NCBI RefSeq assembly: GCF_040289485.1 | Contig: NZ_PSLG01000034.1 | Location: 1-22,400, forward strand | DNA length: 22,400 bases | Reading direction: 5' to 3' | Origin: Thermoflexus sp040289485 | GTDB taxonomy: Bacteria; Chloroflexota; Anaerolineae; Thermoflexales; Thermoflexaceae | Part shown: in pieces, positions 1-5,531 of the stretch | Position numbering within the stretch: the first letter of the stretch is position 1 | How the letters are laid out: each line of letters begins with the position of its first letter | Position numbers and translations under genes: made by a program | Notes under the pieces: model-generated | Databases searched by the model: none | The model's input: only the letters and a program-made list of their open reading frames with translations | Told to the model about the DNA's origin: nothing

Positions 1-115
1 TGGCCGCCCGCTTGGGACGCGCGCCCCGCTGAGCGGAACCGACCGCCCGCTGCCCCCGCTTTCCTCTCCCGGTTCTTCGGTGTTGTGGCCGCGTTGAAGG
101 CGCTGCGCCCTCTCG

Positions 116-169
116 CCCTGGGGGGTTTCTCCAAGCCACCGCACAAATCCCCCTCCAGGGGTGGGGGAT
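116..169 (+). promoter_or_regulatory. Leader region with two mutually exclusive hairpins upstream of the rhodanese gene
   Basis: Positions 116-125 (CCCTGGGGGG) can pair with 151-160 (CCCTCCAGGG) as a 10-bp stem with one G-U pair and a 25-nt loop. Alternatively, 147-153 (ATCCCCC) can pair perfectly with 163-169 (GGGGGAT) around a 9-nt loop. The two stems share 151-160, so they cannot form together. Neither is followed by a T-run. The structures lie about 50 nt before the first gene of the sulfur cluster, so a leader or operator role is possible. GC-rich DNA often gives chance stems, and I recognise no known riboswitch here. The rest of 1-218 shows no convincing promoter and no supportable end of an upstream gene. 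Confidence 0.3.
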
Positions 170-218
170 AGAGACCCTCGCCTCATCGGAACCGGAAACC
201 ACGGGAAGGAGGTCTGCC

Positions 219-1064
219 ATGGCGACGTATGCGGATCCCTTGGCTTTGGTGGACACTCAGTGGGTGGCCGAGCATCTGGAGGACCCGAAGGTGCGGATCG
301 TGGAGGTGGACTACGATCCGGCCAGCGCCTATGATCTGGGCCATATCCCGGGGGCGGTGCTCTTCGACTGGCGCAAGGACCTCAACGATCCGGTGCGGCG
401 TGACATCGTAGGCAAAGAAGCCTTCGAGGCCCTCAACAGCCGGGCCGGCATCGCCAACGACACCACCGTGGTCCTCTACGGGGATTTCCGGAACTGGTTC
501 GCGGCCTTCGCCTTCTGGATCTACAAACTCTACGGACATCCGGATGTCCGCCTGCTGAACGGCGGCCGCAAGAAGTGGATCGAGGAGAAACGGCCGCTGA
601 GCGAGGAGATCCCCACCTACCCGCCCACGACCTATCGGGCCCTGGAGCCCGATTACCGCTATCGGGCCTTTCTGCCCTACGTGCTGAACGCCCTGGGGAA
701 GCGAGGGGCGGTCCTGGTAGACGTGCGCTCGCCGGCGGAGTTCACGGGGGAGATCACCGCGCCGCCCGAGTATCCCAACGAGGCCGCTCAGCGCGGCGGC
801 CACATCCCCGGCTCCATCAACATCCCGTGGTCCAAGGCCCTCAACGACGATGACACCTTTAAGGACCCGGAGGCGCTGCGACAGATTTACGAGGAGGCGG
901 GGATCACGCCGGACAAGGAGATCATCACCTACTGCCGGATCGGCGAGCGCTCGTCGGTGACTTGGTTCGTGCTGCGCCACCTCCTGGGCTATCCCAACGT
1001 CCGCAACTACGACGGCTCATGGTCCGAGTGGGGGAACACCGTCGGCCTGCCGATCGAGCGGTGA
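219..1064 (+). CDS. Thiosulfate/3-mercaptopyruvate sulfurtransferase (two-domain rhodanese)
   Basis: This 281-residue protein should transfer sulfane sulfur from thiosulfate or a similar donor to a thiophilic acceptor through a cysteine persulfide. It has the usual tandem rhodanese layout and length. The N-terminal domain (about 8-125) carries GHIPGAVLFDW at 41-51, and Asp89 of YGDFRN sits where the active cysteine would be, as is normal for the inactive half. The C-terminal domain (about 160-281) has VDVRSPAEF at 167-175, GHIPGSINIPW at 194-204 and the active loop CRIGERSS with Cys239. The loop looks more like the thiosulfate (CysA/SseA-type) than the mercaptopyruvate class, but the substrate is not proven. 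No signal peptide is visible, so it is cytoplasmic. The start is fixed by AAGGAGG at 206-212, six bases before the ATG. It heads a probable five-gene cluster. Confidence 0.93.
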   Translation: MATYADPLALVDTQWVAEHLEDPKVRIVEVDYDPASAYDLGHIPGAVLFDWRKDLNDPVRRDIVGKEAFEALNSRAGIANDTTVVLYGDFRNWFAAFAFWIYKLYGHPDVRLLNGGRKKWIEEKRPLSEEIPTYPPTTYRALEPDYRYRAFLPYVLNALGKRGAVLVDVRSPAEFTGEITAPPEYPNEAAQRGGHIPGSINIPWSKALNDDDTFKDPEALRQIYEEAGITPDKEIITYCRIGERSSVTWFVLRHLLGYPNVRNYDGSWSEWGNTVGLPIER

Positions 1065-1084
1065 AGGCATGCGGGGGAGGGGAG

Positions 1085-1348
1085 ATGCGGATCGTCCGGA
1101 CGGTGGATCTGCGGGCAGGGGTGGAGCTGTGCACGGACGCGCCCATCGGGCGGGTGCAGCAGGCCCTGACGGGCCTTGGCCCTGAGGAGGCGGTGGCGGT
1201 CCTGGTGAAAGGTTACGCCGACGAGTTCACGGTGACGACGTGGGCCCGGCGCCACGGCTACGCCGTCCTCGAAGTGCAGCACGAGGGCGAGGAGGCCCGC
1301 ATCCTCCTCGCCCGGTCGCCCCAGCCCATCGCGGGGGGATGGCGGTGA
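1085..1348 (+). CDS. TusA/SirA-like sulfur carrier protein with altered CPxP motif
   Basis: This is an 87-residue protein of TusA size. The order of elements matches the family: a first strand with VDLRAGVELC, a helix after the cysteine (IGRVQQALTGL), a strand (EAVAVLVKGY), a helix (TTWARRHG) and a final strand (ARILLAR). TusA-family proteins accept sulfur on a cysteine in a Cys-Pro-x-Pro motif. Here Cys16 is kept but the motif reads Cys-Thr-Asp-Ala-Pro, so the proline after Cys is missing. Likely role: a persulfide carrier receiving sulfur from the rhodanese 20 nt upstream (inference). The start at 1085 follows GGGGGAGGGGAG; an open frame continues upstream but overlaps the rhodanese gene. 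The stop overlaps the next gene by 10 nt, so the two are probably translationally coupled. Confidence 0.7.
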   Translation: MRIVRTVDLRAGVELCTDAPIGRVQQALTGLGPEEAVAVLVKGYADEFTVTTWARRHGYAVLEVQHEGEEARILLARSPQPIAGGWR

Positions 1349-1830
1349 GCGCCATCGATGCCCTGCTGCAGAACGCGCGGGCCGAGGCGGGCGGTTTCCG
1401 AAAGGGGGACCTGCCCGCCCGCCCGGCCAAAGGCCTGGCGATCGTGACCTGCATGGATGCCCGTATCGACGGGCATCGGATCCGGGGCTGGGCGGAGGGC
1501 GACGCCCACGTGATCCGGAACGCCGGAGGGGTGGTGACCGCGGACGTGATCCGATCGCTGGTGATCTCCCAGCGCCTGCTGGGGACCCGCGAGATCATGC
1601 GGATCCAGCCCACGGATGGTGGGATGCTGACCTTCCGGGACGATGACCTGAAGGATCGCATCGAGGCCGAGGTGGGCATGCGTCCCCCTTTTGCTTTCGA
1701 GGCCTTCCGCGATCTGGAGGAGAACATCCGCCAGTCGATCCGCCGCCTCCGCGCCAGCCCGTTCCTGCCCCACAAGGATGGGATCCGCAGCTTCGACGTC
1801 CGGACCGGTCAGCTGCGCGAGGTCATATAA
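1339..1830 (+). CDS. Beta-carbonic-anhydrase-fold protein lacking two zinc ligands
   Basis: This 163-residue protein is clearly a beta-carbonic anhydrase homologue: LAIVTCMDARID at 33-44, DAHVIRNAGG at 55-64, and IRSLVISQRLLGTREI at 71-86. Active enzymes bind zinc through Cys (in CxDxR) and a later His-x-x-Cys, in the usual context I-H-H-T-D-C-G-M. Here that segment reads IQPTDGGM at 89-96. The ligand His is Pro91 and the ligand Cys is Gly94. Cys38 and the Asp40-Arg42 dyad are kept. Classical zinc-dependent CO2 hydration (or COS/CS2 hydrolysis) therefore looks unlikely. A binding, regulatory or cysteine-based role is possible, but I cannot name it. The ATG at 1339 lies inside the TusA-like gene, preceded by GCGGGGGG; the longer upstream reading frame is out-of-frame shadow of that gene. 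Confidence 0.85.
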   Translation: MAVSAIDALLQNARAEAGGFRKGDLPARPAKGLAIVTCMDARIDGHRIRGWAEGDAHVIRNAGGVVTADVIRSLVISQRLLGTREIMRIQPTDGGMLTFRDDDLKDRIEAEVGMRPPFAFEAFRDLEENIRQSIRRLRASPFLPHKDGIRSFDVRTGQLREVI

Positions 1831-1858
1831 CCTGGTAGTTCCGGCGGAGGAGGGGACC

Positions 1859-3256
1859 ATGGTGCTCTGGAGGCCTGATCCCAGTTTTTATCCCTCGCCA
1901 CGGTTGGCCATGCAGGCGCCACCGGAACGGTTGGCCTACGTGGCGGCGCTGAACCCGAACCCCACCGACGGCCGGCCGGACGCCATCGCTGTGGTGGACG
2001 TCGATCCGCGCTCGTCGACTTACGGTCAGGTCGTCGGCCGGACGGAGCTGCCCTACACGGGCGACGAGCTCCACCACTTCGGCTGGAATGCGTGCAGTTC
2101 GGCCCTCTGCCCCTACGCGCCCCATCCCCATGTAGAACGTCGCTACCTGATCGTGCCCGGCCTGCGCTCCTCTCGGATTTACATTTTGGACACCCGTCCG
2201 GATCCCACCCGCCCGCGGGTGGTGAAAGTCATCGCGCCGGAGGAAGTAGCCGCCCGGGCAGGTTACTCCCGCCCGCACACGGTCCACTGCGGCCCGGATG
2301 GGATTTACCTCAGCGCCTTGGGGAACCCCGATGGGGATGGCCCTGGGGGGATCTTTGTCTTGGACCACTACACCTTCGAGGTTCTGGGCCGATGGGAGGT
2401 CAACCGCGGGCCCCAGTTCTTGGCCTACGATTTCTGGTGGCATCTGGGCCACGATGTGTTGATCACCAGCGAGTGGGGCACCCCCCGCATGGTGGAAGGG
2501 GGCGTGGATGTGGAGGCGCTCCTCAACGGCCGCTACGGCCATCGTTTGCACATCTGGGACCTGCGCCGACGTCGCCATCTCCAAGCCCTCGACTTGGGGG
2601 TGGAACACCAGATGGTCCTTGAGCTCCGGCCGGCCCACGATCCGACCAAGGCCTACGGCTTCGCCGGGGTGGTCCTCTCGCGGAAGGATCTCTCAGGCTC
2701 CGTCTGGCTGTGGTATCGGGAGAACGGGGCCTGGGCGGTCCGCAAGGTCATTGAGATCCCTGCGGAGCCCGCTCCACCCGACCAACTGCCGCCCCTTCTG
2801 AAGGACTTCAAAGCGGTTCCTCCCCTGGTGACCGATATCAACCTTTCCCTGGACGATCGTTTCCTTTACGTGTCCTGCTGGGGGACGGGGGAGCTCCGCC
2901 AGTATGACGTCTCTGATCCGTTCCACCCTCGGCTGACCGGCTCTGTCCGCTTGGGCGGGATCGTGGCCCGGGCCCCGCATCCCCGGGACCCGGCACAGCC
3001 CTTGAACGGGGGACCCCAGATGGTGGAGATCAGCCGGGATGGCCGTCGGGTTTATGTGACCAACTCCCTGTATTTGCCGTGGGATCCCCTCTTCTATCCG
3101 GACGGCATCCGCGGCTGGCTGGTGAAGCTGGAGGCGGACCCGGCGGGGGGGTTGGCCGTCGACCCCACGTTCTTCGTGGCTTTTGATGGCTATCGCCCGC
3201 ATCAGGTGCGGTTAGAGGGGGGCGACGCCTCCTCGGATTCCTTCTGCTATCCGTAG
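1859..3256 (+). CDS. mtoX: Selenium-binding protein 56 family / methanethiol oxidase
   Basis: This 465-residue protein matches SBP56 in length and motifs: DELHHFGWNACSSALC at 69-84, VPGLRSSRIYILDT at 99-112, RPHTVHC at 138-144, YDFWWHLGHDVLITSEWGTP at 190-209, then DINLSLDDRFLYVS, GELRQYDVSDPFHPRLTGS, GGPQMVEIS, and a C-terminal GGDASSD. Characterised bacterial and human members are copper-dependent methanethiol oxidases, giving formaldehyde, hydrogen sulfide and hydrogen peroxide. The protein should fold as a seven-bladed propeller rich in conserved histidines. The human form has CSSC and GGDC; here these are CSSALC and GGDA, which I believe is the bacterial form. Bacterial MtoX is often exported, but no signal peptide is seen. 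No SCO-type copper chaperone gene is adjacent. Start: the ATG at 1859 follows GGCGGAGGAGGGG, 28 nt after the previous stop. The symbol is by homology and the activity is untested. Confidence 0.88.
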   Translation: MVLWRPDPSFYPSPRLAMQAPPERLAYVAALNPNPTDGRPDAIAVVDVDPRSSTYGQVVGRTELPYTGDELHHFGWNACSSALCPYAPHPHVERRYLIVPGLRSSRIYILDTRPDPTRPRVVKVIAPEEVAARAGYSRPHTVHCGPDGIYLSALGNPDGDGPGGIFVLDHYTFEVLGRWEVNRGPQFLAYDFWWHLGHDVLITSEWGTPRMVEGGVDVEALLNGRYGHRLHIWDLRRRRHLQALDLGVEHQMVLELRPAHDPTKAYGFAGVVLSRKDLSGSVWLWYRENGAWAVRKVIEIPAEPAPPDQLPPLLKDFKAVPPLVTDINLSLDDRFLYVSCWGTGELRQYDVSDPFHPRLTGSVRLGGIVARAPHPRDPAQPLNGGPQMVEISRDGRRVYVTNSLYLPWDPLFYPDGIRGWLVKLEADPAGGLAVDPTFFVAFDGYRPHQVRLEGGDASSDSFCYP

Positions 3257-3270
3257 CGGGTCGCAACCCC

Positions 3271-3897
3271 ATGGGGGCGTGGGTCGGCCTCTTCCTGTTG
3301 GGCGCCTATCATGGGCTGAACCCTGGGATGGGGTGGCTCTTTGCCGTTGCGCTGGGGCTTCAGGAACAGCGCCGGGCTGCGGTGGCGAAGGCCCTCGTCC
3401 CCATGGCCATCGGCCATATGCTGGCCGTGGGCGCGACGGTGGGTTCTGTGGTGGGGATGGGCGCCTTTCTTCCTTCTCAGGCGCTACGGCTCTTGGCGGC
3501 CGCCCTGCTCATCGGGTTCGGGGTCTACCGGTTGGTTCGCATGCGGCATCCGCGTTGGGTGGGCATGCGGGTCGGTCCGGGGGCGCTGATCGGGTGGTCG
3601 TTCCTGGTGGCCTGGAGCCATGGAGCCGGGTTGATGCTGGTGCCCTTCCTGTTGGGCCTGACCTCGCGGTGCATCCCAACCCCCCTGTCCTCCATGCCCA
3701 CCGTCGGCAATCCATGGCTGGAGGGGATCCGGGCCATCGGTCTGCATACGGCAGGCTACGGGGCGGCCCTCGGCCTGGTGGCTTGGGTCGTTTACGAGGG
3801 GATCGGCTTGGCCCCTTTGCGTCGGCTTTGGATCAACTTCGACCGCCTTTGGGCGATGACGCTGATCGCCACCGGGCTGCTCACCCCCTTGCTCTAA
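3271..3897 (+). CDS. Six-helix membrane protein with intramembrane histidines, unknown substrate
   Basis: I do not recognise this 208-residue protein with certainty. It has about six hydrophobic segments (roughly 3-30, 38-66, 70-88, 103-130, 153-177 and 191-208). Four histidines lie in or beside them: His14 in AYHGLNPG, His49 in AIGHMLAVG, His117 in WSHGAGLML and His159 in GLHTAGYG. The pattern of a first-helix His followed by an NPG or DPD-like turn recalls NicO/RcnA, HoxN and UreH-type metal transporters, and the two halves could be a weak internal repeat. The gene begins 14 nt after the SBP56 stop with no clear Shine-Dalgarno, so it is probably translated as part of the same transcript. 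A metal (perhaps copper) or small-thiol transport role next to a copper enzyme is speculation. Confidence 0.6.
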   Translation: MGAWVGLFLLGAYHGLNPGMGWLFAVALGLQEQRRAAVAKALVPMAIGHMLAVGATVGSVVGMGAFLPSQALRLLAAALLIGFGVYRLVRMRHPRWVGMRVGPGALIGWSFLVAWSHGAGLMLVPFLLGLTSRCIPTPLSSMPTVGNPWLEGIRAIGLHTAGYGAALGLVAWVVYEGIGLAPLRRLWINFDRLWAMTLIATGLLTPLL

Positions 3898-3909
3898 ATC
3901 CACCGGCAT

Positions 3910-3954
3910 CGGGATCCGGGCGGATCCCGGCGGCTGGGTGCCGGCCTGGGGCCG
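3910..3954 (+). terminator. Tandem GC hairpins between the sulfur cluster and nuoA, possible U-less terminator
   Basis: Positions 3910-3917 (CGGGATCC) pair perfectly with 3922-3929 (GGATCCCG) across a four-base loop, an 8-bp GC-rich stem starting 13 nt after the stop of the membrane-protein gene. A second small hairpin follows: 3942-3946 (CGGCC) with 3950-3954 (GGCCG), three-base loop. There is no T-tract after either, so this is not a textbook intrinsic terminator. The position just after one gene block and about 70 nt before the nuo promoter suits a transcription boundary. Confidence 0.4.
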
Positions 3955-4021
3955 CCCCGCCCGTCTCCGAATGCCAGGCCCTCGCCCAGGAGGCCCGCTT
4001 TGTTCCTCCCGGCACGGAGGG

Positions 4022-4049
4022 TTGACACCCCCTCTCTTTGTGGTAGAAT
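4022..4049 (+). promoter_or_regulatory. Sigma-70-type promoter of the nuo operon with extended -10
   Basis: A perfect -35 TTGACA lies at 4022-4027. A -10 TAGAAT (5 of 6 bases) lies at 4044-4049, spacer 16 nt. The bases before it, TGG at 4041-4043, give the TGn extension of an extended -10 element. Transcription should start near 4056, leaving a leader of about 23 nt that contains the nuoA ribosome site GGGAGG at 4065-4070. This is the clearest promoter in the window and implies strong housekeeping transcription of complex I. I see no operator-like dyad overlapping it. Confidence 0.8.
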
Positions 4050-4078
4050 GAACAAAAGCCTGTCGGGAGGGACCGCGG

Positions 4079-4444
4079 ATGGCGACCCTTCTGGGCTATG
4101 TGCCGATCCTCACCCTGCTTCTGGTCAGCGGGGGGATTGCGGGAATCGCCCTGCTGGCCCCCCGGTTCCTGGCCCCTCACCGACCTACCCGTCGCAAACA
4201 TCTGCCCTACGAGTCTGGCATGGTTCCCATCGGGCCAGCTCAGCGACGCTTTCCGGTTAAATTCTATCTTGTTGCCCTTTTATTCATCCTGTTTGATGTC
4301 GAAATTATTTTCTTTTATCCATGGGCGTTGCAGTTGCGGGCCTTGAGGGGCCTGGCCTTAGGGGAGATGGCCCTTTTTGTGTCGATCCTGGTGATCGGGT
4401 ATGTCTACGCCTGGCGGAAGGGGGCGTTCGAATGGGAGCGGTGA
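4079..4444 (+). CDS. nuoA: NADH-quinone oxidoreductase subunit A
   Basis: This 121-residue membrane subunit of complex I has three hydrophobic segments (about 5-30, 61-84 and 94-111). The family signature is K40-x-x-PYESG (43-47), and FDVE at 72-75 has the conserved acidic residues that line the quinone-to-proton coupling path near NuoH and NuoJ. It is the first gene of the operon, with GGGAGG eight bases before the ATG. Its last 13 nt overlap nuoB. Codons for about residues 60-80 are unusually AT-rich (tta, ctt, att, ttt), unlike the rest of the operon; see the separate entry. Confidence 0.97.
   Translation: MATLLGYVPILTLLLVSGGIAGIALLAPRFLAPHRPTRRKHLPYESGMVPIGPAQRRFPVKFYLVALLFILFDVEIIFFYPWALQLRALRGLALGEMALFVSILVIGYVYAWRKGAFEWER
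4256..4320 (+). other. AT-rich stretch inside nuoA
   Basis: By direct count 4261-4320 holds 18 G or C in 60 bases (30 percent), inside a region that is otherwise about two-thirds G+C. It encodes the second transmembrane helix and the FDVE motif of NuoA. The low G+C comes partly from Phe, Ile and Tyr codons, but also from synonymous choices (tta, ctt, gtt, att, ttt) that the neighbouring nuo genes mostly avoid. A weak -35/-10-like pair can be found (TTCATC at 4283, TATTTT at 4306, spacer 17), too poor to call a promoter. Confidence 0.6.
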
Positions 4445-4950
4445 GGGAGCCGGTGGCGCTGGCGACGGCGGGGGCGAAGACCGGGGAGATAGGGGTGGTG
4501 GTGACCACCCTGGAGGAGGCGCTGGAGTGGGTGGCGGCCTGGGGGCGCACCCGGGCGATGTGGCCCTTGCTGTTCGGGCTGGCCTGCTGCGCCATTGAGA
4601 TGATGGCCACCCAGGCCAGCCACTACGACCTCTCCCGCTTCGGCATGGAGATCATGCGGGCCTCCCCGCGCCAGGCCGATCTGATGATTGTGGCCGGGCG
4701 GGTGAGCCGGAAGATGGCCCCGGTGGTGCGCCGCCTCTACGACCAGATGACCGAGCCCAAGTGGGTGATCGCCATGGGGGATTGCGCTTCGACGGGCGGG
4801 GTGTTCAACAACTACGCCATCGTCCAAGGGGTGGATGAGATCATCCCGGTGGACGTCTATGTCTCCGGGTGCCCCCCGCGTCCCGAGGGGCTGATCGATG
4901 GGATCATCCGGCTCCACGAGAAAATCCGCAGGGGAGGCCGCGGCCGGTAA
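4432..4950 (+). CDS. nuoB: NADH-quinone oxidoreductase subunit B
   Basis: This 172-residue peripheral-arm subunit carries the terminal [4Fe-4S] cluster N2, which hands electrons to quinone. The ligands are visible: the adjacent pair Cys52-Cys53 in LACCAIEMM, Cys118 in GDCASTGG, and Cys147 in VSGCPPRPEGL. The chosen ATG at 4432 lies 13 nt inside nuoA. A GTG three codons later (4441) is an equally possible start. The N-terminus before about residue 27 is variable and non-catalytic. It forms the quinone site together with NuoD. Confidence 0.96.
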   Translation: MGAVREPVALATAGAKTGEIGVVVTTLEEALEWVAAWGRTRAMWPLLFGLACCAIEMMATQASHYDLSRFGMEIMRASPRQADLMIVAGRVSRKMAPVVRRLYDQMTEPKWVIAMGDCASTGGVFNNYAIVQGVDEIIPVDVYVSGCPPRPEGLIDGIIRLHEKIRRGGRGR

Positions 4951-4982
4951 GGCCCGACCGCCCCGCCGTGCGGGAGGACCTC

Positions 4983-5501
4983 ATGACCATCGACCGCGTG
5001 ATCGAGAAGGTGCGGGAGCGCTTCGGCGAGGCTGTGGAGGAGGTCATCGAGTTCCGCGGGGAGACCACCCTGGTGGTCCGGCGCGAGGCCCTGGTGGAGA
5101 TCTGTCGTTTCCTGCGGGACGATCCGGAGAGCCGCTTCAATTTCCTGTCGGATCTCTGCGCGGTGGACTACTGGCCGGACCGGCCGCGCTTCGCGGTCAA
5201 TTATCATCTCTACTCCCTTCCGCACAACATGCGGCTGCGGGTGAAGGTGTTCCTAGAGGAGGAGGACCCCGTGGTCCCCACGGTGACGGGGGTCTGGCCC
5301 ACCGCCAACTGGCACGAGCGGGAGACCTACGACCTCTTCGGGATCCGGTTCGAGGGGCATCCGGACCTGCGCCGCATCCTGCTGCCGGAGGACTGGGAAG
5401 GACATCCGCTGCGCCGGGATCATCCCCTGGTGGTGGAGCCCGCCCAGTTCTCGTTCAACTGGCGTGAGATCGACGCCCGCAAGCCCTACGCCCGGGAGTG
5501 A
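4983..5501 (+). CDS. nuoC: NADH-quinone oxidoreductase subunit C (30 kDa subunit)
   Basis: This 172-residue soluble peripheral-arm subunit has no cofactor and helps join the quinone module to the rest of the arm. The 30-kDa signature is intact: ERETYDLFGIRFEGHPDL at 112-129, followed by RRILLPEDWEGHPLRRD. It is a stand-alone gene, not fused to nuoD as in E. coli. The start at 4983 follows GGGAGG at 4972-4977 with a five-base spacer, 32 nt after the nuoB stop; the reading frame stays open upstream but there overlaps nuoB. Confidence 0.96.
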   Translation: MTIDRVIEKVRERFGEAVEEVIEFRGETTLVVRREALVEICRFLRDDPESRFNFLSDLCAVDYWPDRPRFAVNYHLYSLPHNMRLRVKVFLEEEDPVVPTVTGVWPTANWHERETYDLFGIRFEGHPDLRRILLPEDWEGHPLRRDHPLVVEPAQFSFNWREIDARKPYARE

Positions 5502-5531
5502 AGGGACGATCCGAGGGGGAGAGGCCACCCA

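Noticed and set aside
1..170. Possible end of an upstream gene (open frame 1 to a stop at 170, or a stop at 30-32 in frame 3)
   Set aside because: Both pieces are short and Pro/Arg-rich with no recognisable motif, so no gene can be supported.
1691..1858. N-terminal extension of the SBP56 frame into the carbonic-anhydrase-like gene
   Set aside because: The extension is Ser/Arg-rich shadow of the overlapping gene. The family start and a good ribosome site fit the ATG at 1859.
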